From assembly GCF_028898945.1 (NCBI RefSeq), contig NZ_CP118607.1:2156001-2220000 (forward strand): a DNA stretch of 64,000 bases, written 5' to 3'. This stretch comes from Pseudomonas sp. PSKL.D1. GTDB lineage: Bacteria > Pseudomonadota > Gammaproteobacteria > Pseudomonadales > Pseudomonadaceae. A model generated the notes under the pieces. It was given only the letters and a program-made list of their open reading frames with translations, was not told where the DNA came from and searched no databases. Made by a program: the position numbers and the translations under genes. Of this stretch, positions 18,815 through 26,958 are shown piece after piece (the stretch's first letter is position 1; every line of letters starts with the position of its first letter).

Positions 18815-18833
18815 GCGCTGCTCCTTGGGGCTT

Positions 18834-19001
18834 TTACAGGGCTTTACTGACCTGGATGTCGCTGATCTTGTCGGCGTCTTCGCCGTGGATCTTGCGCAGG
18901 GCATCGAGCGCCTGTTCCAGAGACGCATCGGGCATCACGGCGAAGTCCCAGCGGCGCTGGCCGTCGAGTTTGTACTTGATGACGTATTTGGTGTTGGTCA
19001 T
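18834..19001 (-). CDS. Small hypothetical protein (55 aa)
   Basis: From the ATG at 19001 this gives 55 residues (NTKYVIKYKLDGQRRWDFAV, then SLEQALDALRKIHGEDADKI). The pattern is beta-beta-alpha-beta, like a small stand-alone domain. It lies 19 bp before the nitronate monooxygenase gene and 8 bp after the DUF1883 gene on the same strand, so the three are probably one transcript. No function is recognised. Confidence 0.65.
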   Translation of the reverse strand: MTNTKYVIKYKLDGQRRWDFAVMPDASLEQALDALRKIHGEDADKISDIQVSKAL

Positions 19002-19009
19002 GGCGGGGG

Positions 19010-19312
19010 TTATCCGAGTTTCGACGAAGAGCGGCGTACGATTTTGATCTTGTGGGTGAGCGCAGGCTTGCGCGTTACCGAAATCGGCCGGGTGGTCACG
19101 GTATCGATGGTGATGTTCCAGAAGCCGGTGCTGGGCACGGTGATCTTGGCTGGGAAGCGCTCGAAGTGGCCACCGTGGTAGGTGTGCCGGCCGCCGTTCT
19201 TGAAGCTGCGGAAGTTGGCGTCGTTCATCAGGCGGATGTTGCAGCGCTGAGAACACTCGATCACGACAATGTCGTCCTCGTTCAAGTGCTCGCGCTGGTG
19301 AATGAATTTCAT
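19010..19312 (-). CDS. DUF1883 domain protein
   Basis: This 100-residue protein begins MKFIHQREHLNEDDIVVIECSQ and includes RLMNDANFRSFKNGGRHTYHGGHFERFPA and a VPSTGFWNITIDT strand. That arrangement is characteristic of the DUF1883 family of small bacterial beta-rich proteins. The ATG at 19312 was chosen because the family starts exactly there; the ribosome site is poor. Function is not known. It is the first gene of the DUF1883, 55-aa protein and nitronate monooxygenase cluster. Confidence 0.8.
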   Translation of the reverse strand: MKFIHQREHLNEDDIVVIECSQRCNIRLMNDANFRSFKNGGRHTYHGGHFERFPAKITVPSTGFWNITIDTVTTRPISVTRKPALTHKIKIVRRSSSKLG

Positions 19313-19473
19313 GGGGGGCCCCGCAAGGTTGGGTTCAGCAAAGGCGAACGATACCACGATGTCACCATGCACTGCCGGGCGTGATGGCGCGCGGGTAGAT
19401 AAATCCGCCAAACCACGGAGCAAAAACGCCTTTTCGTTGTCCTAGCAGGTTCGTGATAGCAGAGGTGCTGCAG

Positions 19474-19839
19474 ATGAAGTCGATGGTAGCGGCGTTGGCC
19501 TTGGTAACGCTGGGTGGCTGTGTGAGTGTTTCAGAGCTGGAGCAGTCCCGCGAGACCCTGGATGTGATGTCTGGCAAGACGCCGCGCGAGTATGCCGATT
19601 GTGTCAAGCAAGGCTTGGCGGATACGCGAGACCCGCTGGTGGAAGAGCAGCTTGGCGAAAACGGCCTGCGCCTGATCGTGCCGCAAAAACTGACCTCGGG
19701 TGCCGGCCCGGCAGCGCTGGTGGACATTGACAAGCGTGGCAGCGGCAGCAGCATCAAGCTGCATGAGCGCCTCAACAACTTCCCCCTGCGCCTGGGCGAT
19801 GTGCGCACGGTGGCCACCGAGTGCATCTCCGGCAGTTGA
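19474..19839 (+). CDS. Lipoprotein of unknown function
   Basis: This 121-residue protein has a short signal sequence with lipobox LGGC (Cys at about 16), a helix (SVSELEQSRETLDVM), and a conserved-looking KTPREYADCVKQGLADTR segment containing one Cys that may pair with the C-terminal Cys (TECISGS). The ATG at 19474 follows AGAGG. It stands alone upstream of the cytochrome pair. No domain is recognised. Confidence 0.75.
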   Translation: MKSMVAALALVTLGGCVSVSELEQSRETLDVMSGKTPREYADCVKQGLADTRDPLVEEQLGENGLRLIVPQKLTSGAGPAALVDIDKRGSGSSIKLHERLNNFPLRLGDVRTVATECISGS

Positions 19840-19933
19840 CCTGGCTCAAATTGCGAATTGCCCTACAGGGCTAGTATCCATTTGCTTATGTTTTTTAGGC
19901 TTAAGCTTATAACAAAAGAAATGGAGATTCGTG

Positions 19934-20584
19934 ATGTCCTCTTTGAGCCGCGTCGTGATCGGCAGTCTGCTGATCCTGGCCTGGCCAACGGTGCATGCTG
20001 CCGATGGCCAGAAAGTGTTCACCCAGGGTGGGGCCGACCCCGCCGCCATGGCCTGCCTGGGCTGCCATGGGCCGGACGGCAAAGGCATTGCCGCCGCAGG
20101 TTTCCCTCGTTTGGCCGGCTTGCCTGCCGGTTACCTCAGCAAGCAACTGCACGACTGGCGGGCCGGCACCCGCAAGCAGCCGGTCATGGGGCCACTGGCA
20201 GCAGCCCTGACGGATCAGGAAATCACGGCAGTCAGTGCCTATCTGGCGAGCCTGCCCGCTGACCCGGTGCCCGCCATCCACCGCCAGCAGATGGCGACCG
20301 ATGCCATTACTCGCCTGGCCCTGTATGGCGACTGGAGCCGACAGATTCCCGGGTGTGTGCAATGCCACGGGCCGGGCGGCGGTGGTATCGGTGAGCATTT
20401 TCCGCCATTGGCCGGGCAACCCGCCGTATACCTGATGGCGCAACTCAATGGCTGGCGAAACGGTAGCCGCAGCAACGACCCCAACCAGCTGATGGTCGGC
20501 GTGGCCAAGGCCATGACTGACGATGAGATCAAGGCAATTGCCGAGTTCTTCGCCAAACCTGTCAGCGTGGAGGCACAGCCATGA
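19934..20584 (+). CDS. Diheme cytochrome c (c4/TsdB-like)
   Basis: This 216-residue periplasmic protein has a signal peptide (cut near VHAADG) and two CxxCH heme sites, at 41-45 (CLGCH) and 141-145 (CVQCH). Each sits in a c4-type domain with a downstream Met ligand (KQPVMGPLA; NQLMVGVAKAM). It overlaps the next gene by an ATGA, so the two are translationally coupled. A c4-like diheme cytochrome directly before a TsdA-type protein matches the TsdB-TsdA pair, where TsdB accepts electrons from thiosulfate oxidation. The start is ATG 19934, seven bases after GGAG; GTG 19931 is an alternative. Confidence 0.85.
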   Translation: MSSLSRVVIGSLLILAWPTVHAADGQKVFTQGGADPAAMACLGCHGPDGKGIAAAGFPRLAGLPAGYLSKQLHDWRAGTRKQPVMGPLAAALTDQEITAVSAYLASLPADPVPAIHRQQMATDAITRLALYGDWSRQIPGCVQCHGPGGGGIGEHFPPLAGQPAVYLMAQLNGWRNGSRSNDPNQLMVGVAKAMTDDEIKAIAEFFAKPVSVEAQP

Positions 20585-21489
20585 GAGTTCTGGCGCCACT
20601 TGGCTTGCTGATGGCCATGGGCAGCGCACATGCCACGCCGATTGTGATGGAAGACCAGTCCCAACTGAATGCCCCCGCTGCCCGGGCTGCCCCTCGCTTC
20701 AACCCCCCGGCCGAAAGCGAATTGCCCGATAACGCCTTCGGCAAGATGGTCCGTGAGGGCCACGCGCTTTTCGTTGATACCCGGCGGCTCATGCCTGAAG
20801 CCGTGGGCAACGGCATGAACTGCAGCAACTGCCATCTTGACCAGGGGCGCCAGGCACATTCGGCGCCCCTGTGGGGGGCATACCCGATGTACCCGGCGTA
20901 TCGAAAGAAAAATGACAAGGTCAACACCTACGCCGAACGCATTCAGGGTTGTTTCCAGTTCAGCATGAACGGCAAGCCACCGGCGGCCGATAGCCCGCAG
21001 ATGACAGCGCTTTCAGCTTATGCCTACTGGCTTTCGGCAAGCGCACCTACGGGAGTGGCGATAGCAGGGCGTGGCTACCCTGAGGTGGCACAGCCCGAAG
21101 GCGGTTATGACTTCAAGCGGGGCCAGCAGGTTTACCGTGAGCAATGTGCGATTTGCCACGGCGCCAACGGCGAAGGGCAGAAAGTGGCCGGCGACTATGT
21201 AATGCCGCCGTTGTGGGGTAAGGATTCTTACAACTGGGGCGCCGGCATGCACCGGATCAACACTGCCGCGTCTTTCATCAAGTACAACATGCCCCTGGGC
21301 AGGCCAGGCAGCCTCAGTGACCAACAAGCGTGGGATGTGGCGGCCTGGCTGAACCGCCATGAACGGCCGCAGGACCCGCGGCTGGTGGAGGGCTCCATCG
21401 AGAAGACACGCGTGAAGTTCCACGCCGATGACGGGGTCAATCTGTACGGGCAGGAGGTTGATGGGGTGCTGATCGGGCAGGGCACGTAG
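20581..21489 (+). CDS. tsdA: Thiosulfate dehydrogenase/tetrathionate reductase family cytochrome (TsdA-like)
   Basis: This 302-residue secreted diheme protein has heme sites at 81-85 (CSNCH) and 189-193 (CAICH). Between them is YAERIQGCFQFSMNGK, equivalent to the TsdA signature in which Cys124 serves as axial ligand of the catalytic heme. The C-terminal half (YNWGAGMHRINTAASFIKYNMPLG; DVAAWLNRHERPQDPR) is also TsdA-like. TsdA joins two thiosulfates to tetrathionate, or does the reverse. The usual Arg after CFE is replaced (CFQF instead of CFER), so activity should be tested. Its 3' end overlaps the convergent LysR gene by 53 bp. Confidence 0.8.
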   Translation: MRVLAPLGLLMAMGSAHATPIVMEDQSQLNAPAARAAPRFNPPAESELPDNAFGKMVREGHALFVDTRRLMPEAVGNGMNCSNCHLDQGRQAHSAPLWGAYPMYPAYRKKNDKVNTYAERIQGCFQFSMNGKPPAADSPQMTALSAYAYWLSASAPTGVAIAGRGYPEVAQPEGGYDFKRGQQVYREQCAICHGANGEGQKVAGDYVMPPLWGKDSYNWGAGMHRINTAASFIKYNMPLGRPGSLSDQQAWDVAAWLNRHERPQDPRLVEGSIEKTRVKFHADDGVNLYGQEVDGVLIGQGT

Positions 21490-22384
21490 AGGCGGGGGTA
21501 AACGCCCACAGCACATCTTCCACGAACGCCCGTTGCGCCTCGCCCGGTTCCCGCCCTCGGTGCCGGGCCAGTGTAAAGGGCACGGTGAAGTCCAGTTGCG
21601 GGTCCAGCGCCCGCAACTGGCCCTGTGCCTCCCAAGGGGCTGCGCAGTGGCACGGCAGAAAGCCGATATGCCGCCCTGACAGAATGAACGTCAGCACACT
21701 CTCGATCTGCTCGGCCGTCGCCAGGCAGCGCTGGCTCTGGAAGGGCTCCCCCCCTTTGAGAAAACGGTACGGATGGCGCACCTGGTCGGCCTCCAGCAAC
21801 TGCTTGTGCGTCACTTCGTCAGCACGGAACAATGGGTGCTCTTTACCGCAGTACAGCCGTTGACGCTCTTCGAACAAGGGTTGGTAGTCAAACGCTGCCT
21901 GGTTGCCGGAGAAGTAGCTGATGGCGTAATCCAGGCGCTGCTCCAGCAACAACCGCTCCAGTTCCGCGGGCGGCGCACTGATCAGCTCCAGTTGCACGGC
22001 TTCATCCCGTTCACGAAAACGGGCAATGGCGCGGGCCAGGCGCAGGCTCACGCTGGTGTCCTGGCTTTCCGCCATGCCGACGCGAACCGTGCCCAGCAAA
22101 CGCCCGCCCACGCCGTTGGCCTGCTGGCGAAACTGTTCGATGTTCAGCAGCAGGCCGCGGGTTGCCTGCAGCAGCAATTCGCCCTTTTCTGTCAGGCGAA
22201 ACCCGCCTTTGCCACGGCTGCACAGGCGATAACCCAAGCGCGCCTCCAACTGCGCCATGCGCTGGCTGATGGTGGGCTGGCTTAGCCCGGCCACGCCCTG
22301 CGCGGCGCTGAAGCCACCGGCCTCGACTACAGTGACGAACAGCCGCAGCAGGTGCAGGTCAGGGTCATGCAGTTGTCCGAGCAT
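21437..22384 (-). CDS. LysR-family transcriptional regulator
   Basis: This 315-residue protein has an N-terminal winged helix-turn-helix (LHLLRLFVTVVEAGGFSAAQGVAGLSQPTISQRMAQLEARLG, about residues 10-55) and a LysR substrate-binding domain (GTVRVGMAESQDTSVSLRLARAI onward). The start ATG 22384 has AGGAGC upstream, with a GTG one codon before it. It is divergent from the polyamine-type binding protein and agmatinase genes, with only about 100 bp between starts, so it is the likely regulator of those genes. Its 3' end overlaps the convergent tsdA-like gene. Confidence 0.88.
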   Translation of the reverse strand: MLGQLHDPDLHLLRLFVTVVEAGGFSAAQGVAGLSQPTISQRMAQLEARLGYRLCSRGKGGFRLTEKGELLLQATRGLLLNIEQFRQQANGVGGRLLGTVRVGMAESQDTSVSLRLARAIARFRERDEAVQLELISAPPAELERLLLEQRLDYAISYFSGNQAAFDYQPLFEERQRLYCGKEHPLFRADEVTHKQLLEADQVRHPYRFLKGGEPFQSQRCLATAEQIESVLTFILSGRHIGFLPCHCAAPWEAQGQLRALDPQLDFTVPFTLARHRGREPGEAQRAFVEDVLWAFTPASTCPARSAPHQPPARTD

Positions 22385-22485
22385 CACATTGCTCCTGATG
22401 AATGTCAGCTTTCAAAAGTTGCCATTCTTGCAATGTAACCCGGCTGGCATGCTGGCGGCATCCACCCATTTGCCGAGGTGCCGTC

Positions 22486-23565
22486 ATGCGTAGATCGTTG
22501 TGCCTGTTGCCGCTGATTCTGGCCTTGCCGCTGCAGGCCGAAGAAAAATTCGTGAATCTGTACAGTTGGGCTGACTACGTTGCCCCGCAAACGCTCCAAC
22601 GCTTCGAGCGCGAAACCGGATACAAGGTGCGCTACGACACCTTTGACACCACTGAAGTGCTGGAAACCAAACTGCTTACCGGCGGCAGTGGCTACGACGT
22701 GGTGGTGCCATCGTCCACCGTGCTGGCCCGGGCGCTCAAGGCCAATGCGCTGCAGCCACTGGATGCCCAGGGTATGCCCGGCTACGCCAACCTCGACAAA
22801 GACCTGCTGGCCAAGCTGGCCGAGGCCGACCCCGGCAACCGCTATGCGGTGCCCTACACCTGGGGCACGCTGGGCCTGGCGGTGAATGTGGAGGCTGTGC
22901 GCCAGCGGCTGGGTGATGTGCCCCTCGACAGCCTGGACCTGTTGTTCAAACCCGAATACGCCAGCCGCCTGAAAGATTGCGGCATCGCCATGCCCGACTC
23001 CCCCCAGGAGGTCATCGGCCTGGCCCTCAATTACCTGGGCAAAGACCCATACAGCCAGAACAAGGCCGACCTCACGGCGGCGCAGGCCCTGCTGAGCCAA
23101 CTGCAGCCCTCGATCAGCTACGTCGCCAACGGCCGGCAAATCAGCGACCTGGCCAACGGCAGCGTGTGCCTGGCCCTGACCTACAACGGTGATGCCGCCA
23201 TGGCCGCCGACCAGGCCCGCCGCGCGGGCAAGCCGTTCGAGCTTATCTACCGCATCCCGCGCGAAGGCACCCTGGTGTGGCAGGACAACCTGGTCATCCC
23301 CAAGGACGCGCCGCACCCCGAAGCAGCCCGGGCATTCATCGCCTTCATGCTCAAACCAGAATCCGTTGCCGCACTGACCAACACCTTGTTCTTTGCCAAC
23401 GCCAATCAGGCCGCAACCCCGATGGTCGATGACGCCGTGCGCAACGACCCGGATATCTACCCGCCGGGCAGTGTGCGTGAGCGCCTGTATGCCGACCGCA
23501 GCATGGCGCTGTCCGACCTGCGTCAGCGCAACCGGTTGTGGACTGCCTTCCGTACCCGTCAATAA
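22486..23565 (+). CDS. Polyamine-type ABC periplasmic binding protein (PotF/PotD-like)
   Basis: This 359-residue secreted binding protein (signal ends near LQAEEK) has the PotF pattern: VNLYSWADYVAPQTLQRFERETGYKV, TGGSGYDVVVPSS, YAVPYTWGTLGLAVN and WQDNLVIPKDAPHPEAARAFIAFML. It should bind putrescine, spermidine, agmatine or a related cation. No ABC permease or ATPase gene adjoins it, so it either feeds a transporter encoded elsewhere or senses. It is followed after 18 bp by an agmatinase-family gene, which points to a guanidino or polyamine ligand. The start is ATG 22486 with GAGGTG. Confidence 0.88.
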   Translation: MRRSLCLLPLILALPLQAEEKFVNLYSWADYVAPQTLQRFERETGYKVRYDTFDTTEVLETKLLTGGSGYDVVVPSSTVLARALKANALQPLDAQGMPGYANLDKDLLAKLAEADPGNRYAVPYTWGTLGLAVNVEAVRQRLGDVPLDSLDLLFKPEYASRLKDCGIAMPDSPQEVIGLALNYLGKDPYSQNKADLTAAQALLSQLQPSISYVANGRQISDLANGSVCLALTYNGDAAMAADQARRAGKPFELIYRIPREGTLVWQDNLVIPKDAPHPEAARAFIAFMLKPESVAALTNTLFFANANQAATPMVDDAVRNDPDIYPPGSVRERLYADRSMALSDLRQRNRLWTAFRTRQ

Positions 23566-23583
23566 CCAGAAAGGAGCCAAACC

Positions 23584-24549
23584 GTGGAGCAAGCCTTCAG
23601 CAACGACCAGGCCATCACCCGCGACAGCCTGTATGGCACCGCCGCCGAAAGCACCTACGCCGGCATCACCAGTTTCTCCCGCCGGCGTTACAGCCGCGAC
23701 CTGCGCGGTGTGGACGTGGTGGTCAGCGGTGTGCCGTTTGACACGGCCACCAGCAACCGCCCGGGCGCGCGCTTCGGGCCGCGGGCGATTCGCGCCGCGT
23801 CGGTGCAGCAGGCCTGGGCCCGCCATTGGCCGTGGGCGTTCGACCCGTTCGACCACCTTGCCGTGATCGACTATGGCGACTGCGCCTTCGACAGTGGCAC
23901 GCCGCAGTCGGTACCCGACAGCATCGAGGCCCACGCAGAGCACATACTCGAGGCCGGTTGCGCCATGCTCACGCTGGGTGGCGACCATTTCATCAGTTAC
24001 CCGCTGCTCAAAGCCCATGCCCGCCGCCATGGCCCGCTGGCACTGATCCACTTCGACGCCCACAGCGACACCTGGCCGGACGAGGAAGGCAAGCGCATTG
24101 ACCACGGCACCATGTTCTGGCACGCCGCCCGCGAAGGCTTGGTGGACCCGTCCTGTTCGGTGCAGATCGGCCTGCGCACCACCAATGACGACAGCCAGGG
24201 CTTTGCCATCCTCGATGCCCGCCAAGTGCACCGCCAGGGCACCGAGGCCATCATTGCCGCGGTCCGCCAGCGCGTCGGCGAACGGCCGGTGTACCTGACC
24301 TTCGACATCGACTGCCTTGACCCTGCCTACGCGCCAGGCACCGGCACGCCGGTGTGTGGCGGGCTGAGCACGGTGCAGGCGCTGGAGATCCTTGGCGGCT
24401 TGCGCGGCATCAACCTGGTGGGCATGGACCTGGTGGAAGTGGCGCCGGCCTACGACCATGCCGACATTACCGCACTGGCCGGCGCCACGTTGGCCATGGA
24501 AATGCTGTGCCTCTACGCCGCACGGCACAAGGTCGATCGGCCATACTGA
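23584..24549 (+). CDS. speB: Agmatinase-family ureohydrolase
   Basis: This 321-residue protein has all binuclear Mn site motifs of the arginase/agmatinase family: GGDHFISYP, HFDAHSDTW and FDIDCLDPAYAPGTGTP. The loop HGTMFWHAAREGLVD is agmatinase-like. It hydrolyses a guanidino compound to urea and an amine; agmatine to putrescine is the default assignment. Guanidinobutyrase, guanidinopropionase and guanidine hydrolase share these motifs, so the substrate is not certain. The GTG start at 23584 follows AAAGGAG. It forms an operon with the upstream polyamine-type binding protein, under the probable control of the divergent LysR regulator. Confidence 0.85.
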   Translation: MEQAFSNDQAITRDSLYGTAAESTYAGITSFSRRRYSRDLRGVDVVVSGVPFDTATSNRPGARFGPRAIRAASVQQAWARHWPWAFDPFDHLAVIDYGDCAFDSGTPQSVPDSIEAHAEHILEAGCAMLTLGGDHFISYPLLKAHARRHGPLALIHFDAHSDTWPDEEGKRIDHGTMFWHAAREGLVDPSCSVQIGLRTTNDDSQGFAILDARQVHRQGTEAIIAAVRQRVGERPVYLTFDIDCLDPAYAPGTGTPVCGGLSTVQALEILGGLRGINLVGMDLVEVAPAYDHADITALAGATLAMEMLCLYAARHKVDRPY

Positions 24550-24644
24550 AACATCAGGAATCGCATTCACTCTTTTGCCGCGAACCCCTCGCGCCTTAGG
24601 CTATCCAACGCACAAGGCGCGCCTTTTCGTACAGGAGGTGAAGC

Positions 24645-24962
24645 ATGAACCCGAAATTGCCAATGCTGGCCATCAGCCTGTTGCTGTGCCTTCCGGTGCA
24701 GGCTGCGCCCGTGCAACCGCTGCAACTCGCCGCCAGCAACAACAACCCGTACAACAGCCCCATCCAGCGCGCCAACCCCAACAGCCGCCAAGGCAGCATG
24801 CCCGCTACCCCACCCGTACGGGGCCCGTCTACCGAGCCGATTCACCGCACGCCCAGCCTGGACAACCGCGGCATCGGCAATGGTGACAACCTGCGGCGTC
24901 AGCAGCAAACCCCGAACCTGGAACCCACCCGGCCGCCGCGCGATACCCAGCGTGTACCTTGA
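24645..24962 (+). CDS. Secreted Asn/Pro-rich protein
   Basis: This 105-residue protein has a clear Sec signal peptide (LPMLAISLLLCLPVQAAPV). The low-complexity mature region is rich in Asn, Pro, Gln, Arg and Ser, and looks disordered. The ribosome site AGGAGGTGAAGC is excellent, which supports real translation. It precedes the sugar dehydrogenase gene by 23 bp and may be co-expressed. No family is recognised. Confidence 0.7.
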   Translation: MNPKLPMLAISLLLCLPVQAAPVQPLQLAASNNNPYNSPIQRANPNSRQGSMPATPPVRGPSTEPIHRTPSLDNRGIGNGDNLRRQQQTPNLEPTRPPRDTQRVP

Positions 24963-24985
24963 GCCCGCACTGAAAGGAACTCTGC

Positions 24986-26134
24986 ATGACCCGAGCTACC
25001 TGGCTGACCACCCTTGCCGCTGCCGCCTTGCTGCCGCTTGTGGCGCAAGCGGCTTCCGAAAAGCAGTACCCGAGCGAGGAGGGGCAACTGACCGTCAGCA
25101 CCGTTGCCGACGGCCTGCGCAACCCGTGGGCGCTGGCGTTTTTGCCGGGGGGCAGGGACATGCTGGTCACCGAGCGCAGTGGCAACCTGCGGCTGGTCAA
25201 TGCCGAAGGCAAGGTCGGCCCGCCCATCAGCGGGGTGCCCAAGGTCTGGGCTGAGGGGCAGGGTGGTTTGCTCGACGTGGTGCTGTCCCCTGAGTTCGGC
25301 AAGGACCGAATGGTTTATTTGTCGTTTGCCGAGGAAGGCAGCGATGGCAAGGCCGGCACGGCGGTCGGCCGGGGGCAGTTGTCCCAGGACCGTGCGCGGC
25401 TGGAGAACTTCACCGTGATCTTCCGCCAGCAGCCCAAGCTGTCGGTGGGCAACCACTTCGGCTCGCGGCTGGTGTTTGACCGGGAGGGCTACCTGTTCAT
25501 TGCCCTGGGTGAAAACAACCAGCGGCCAACGGCCCAGGACCTGGACAAGCTTCAGGGCAAAATTGTACGCATCCTGCCGGACGGTGAGGTGCCGAAGGAC
25601 AACCCCTTCGTTGGCAAGGCTAACGTACGCCCGGAAATCTGGTCATTCGGCCACCGCAACCAGCAAGGCGCGGCGCTGAACCCATGGACCGGCAAACTCT
25701 GGACCCACGAGCACGGCCCGCGCGGCGGTGACGAGATCAACATCCCGCAACCGGGCAAGAACTATGGCTGGCCGGTTGCCACGCATGGCATCAATTATTC
25801 GCTGCTGCCCATCCCCGAGGCCAAGGGCAAACAGGTCGATGGCATGGTCAACCCCCATCATGTGTGGGAAAAGTCACCCGGCATCAGCGGTATGGCGTTC
25901 TATGACAGCCCCACCTTCAAGGCCTGGGACCACAACCTGTTCATTGGCGCGCTGGCCACACAGGAGGTGATTCGGTTGCAGCTTGATGGCGACAAGATCG
26001 TGCACGAAGAACGCTTGCTGGGTGACCTGAAGGCGCGTATCCGTGACGTCAGGGTGGGGCCCGACGGCTACCTGTATGTGCTTACCGATGACAAGGATGG
26101 CGCACTGTTGAAAGTTGGCCTGAGCGGGAGCTGA
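24986..26134 (+). CDS. PQQ-dependent aldose sugar dehydrogenase-type beta-propeller (YliI-like)
   Basis: This 382-residue periplasmic protein has a signal peptide (to about residue 22, VAQAAS) and the six-bladed soluble glucose dehydrogenase fold. Segments include GLRNPWALAFLPGGRDMLVTERSG, GNHFGSRLVFDREGYLFIALGE, FGHRNQQGAALNPWTGKLWTHEHGPRGGDEIN and SGMAFYDSPTFKAWDHNLFIGAL. The conserved His and Arg (GNHFGSR; HRNQQG; EHGPRGGDE) match PQQ- and calcium-binding positions. It oxidises aldose sugars at C1 when PQQ is available. No PQQ biosynthesis gene is in the window. Confidence 0.9.
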   Translation: MTRATWLTTLAAAALLPLVAQAASEKQYPSEEGQLTVSTVADGLRNPWALAFLPGGRDMLVTERSGNLRLVNAEGKVGPPISGVPKVWAEGQGGLLDVVLSPEFGKDRMVYLSFAEEGSDGKAGTAVGRGQLSQDRARLENFTVIFRQQPKLSVGNHFGSRLVFDREGYLFIALGENNQRPTAQDLDKLQGKIVRILPDGEVPKDNPFVGKANVRPEIWSFGHRNQQGAALNPWTGKLWTHEHGPRGGDEINIPQPGKNYGWPVATHGINYSLLPIPEAKGKQVDGMVNPHHVWEKSPGISGMAFYDSPTFKAWDHNLFIGALATQEVIRLQLDGDKIVHEERLLGDLKARIRDVRVGPDGYLYVLTDDKDGALLKVGLSGS

Positions 26135-26240
26135 CCGGCAAAGCCTTGGCTGGCCTGAGCGCTGGGCCAGCCCTGTCTTATCCAGCCATGCGCTCTACAC
26201 TCAACGGTATCCGGCGATGCAACTGTGAAGGAGCATAACC

Positions 26241-26822
26241 ATGGACCCGTTGTCGCACCATCTGCTGACCCAGGCATTCAACAATGGCTGGGCCAATCAC
26301 CGCCTGTACAAAGCCTGCCTGCAACTCACCCATGACGAATTCGTCGCTCCCCGGTGCAGCTTTTTCCCCTCGATCAAGGCCACGCTCAATCACCTGTTGA
26401 CGGTGGACTGGTTTTATTTGCACATGCTGGAGTGTGAACAGCGCGGCGAGGCGCCGATGCCCGATGGCGAGCGCTTCTTCGACCCGGAGCAGCCATTTGC
26501 CACCTGCACCGACCTGCATGCCGAGCAGGCCCAGACCGATCACCGCCTGATTGCTTACTGTGGTGGGTTGCACGACGACCAGCTGGCCCGGTATGTAAGC
26601 ATCGTGCGCCCCGACCGCGTGCAGCGCGAGCCGAGGCTGCGGTTGCTGGCGCACCTGTTCGAGCATCAGATCCACCACCGTGGGCAGGTGCACGCGATGC
26701 TCAGCGACACGGCGGTGCGCCCACCCCAGCTGGATGAGTTTTTCTGCGAAGAAGAGGCCGCGCTGCGCGCCCAGGACTTTGCTGAACTGGGCTGGACCGA
26801 ACAGCAGGTATGGACGCGCTGA
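26241..26822 (+). CDS. DinB family protein
   Basis: This 193-residue four-helix bundle has the DinB/YfiT-type metal triad: a first His in the helix containing TLNHLLTVDWFY, and HQIHHRGQVH in the last helix. DinB-fold proteins include thiol-dependent transferases and many uncharacterised stress proteins; no specific activity is known here. The ATG at 26241 has AAGGAGC. It is monocistronic and followed by a REP pair. Confidence 0.88.
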   Translation: MDPLSHHLLTQAFNNGWANHRLYKACLQLTHDEFVAPRCSFFPSIKATLNHLLTVDWFYLHMLECEQRGEAPMPDGERFFDPEQPFATCTDLHAEQAQTDHRLIAYCGGLHDDQLARYVSIVRPDRVQREPRLRLLAHLFEHQIHHRGQVHAMLSDTAVRPPQLDEFFCEEEAALRAQDFAELGWTEQQVWTR

Positions 26823-26848
26823 AGGCCAGTTGTCTTGCACAGCCCTTT

Positions 26849-26936
26849 GTGCAGGAGCGGCTTCAGCCGCGATCACCGGCAAAGCCGGTGCCAGGCACCG
26901 CGTCGCTTGCTTCGCGGCTAAAGCCGCTCCTACAGG
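26849..26936. repeat. REP inverted pair (GGAGCGGCTTTAGCCGCGA type)
   Basis: Two REP arms in opposite orientation (26849-26872 and 26912-26935) flank a short CACCGGC/GCCGGTG hairpin. It lies between convergent dinB-like and hydrolase genes, a usual site for pseudomonad REP pairs, and may protect both mRNA 3' ends. Confidence 0.8.
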
Positions 26937-26958
26937 TATTGCGCATGCCTTGCCGGTA

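Noticed and set aside
22405..24570. Long minus-strand frame (721 codons) across the binding protein and agmatinase genes
   Set aside because: It is antisense to two clear genes with family motifs, and its Gly/His/Val-rich sequence matches no family.
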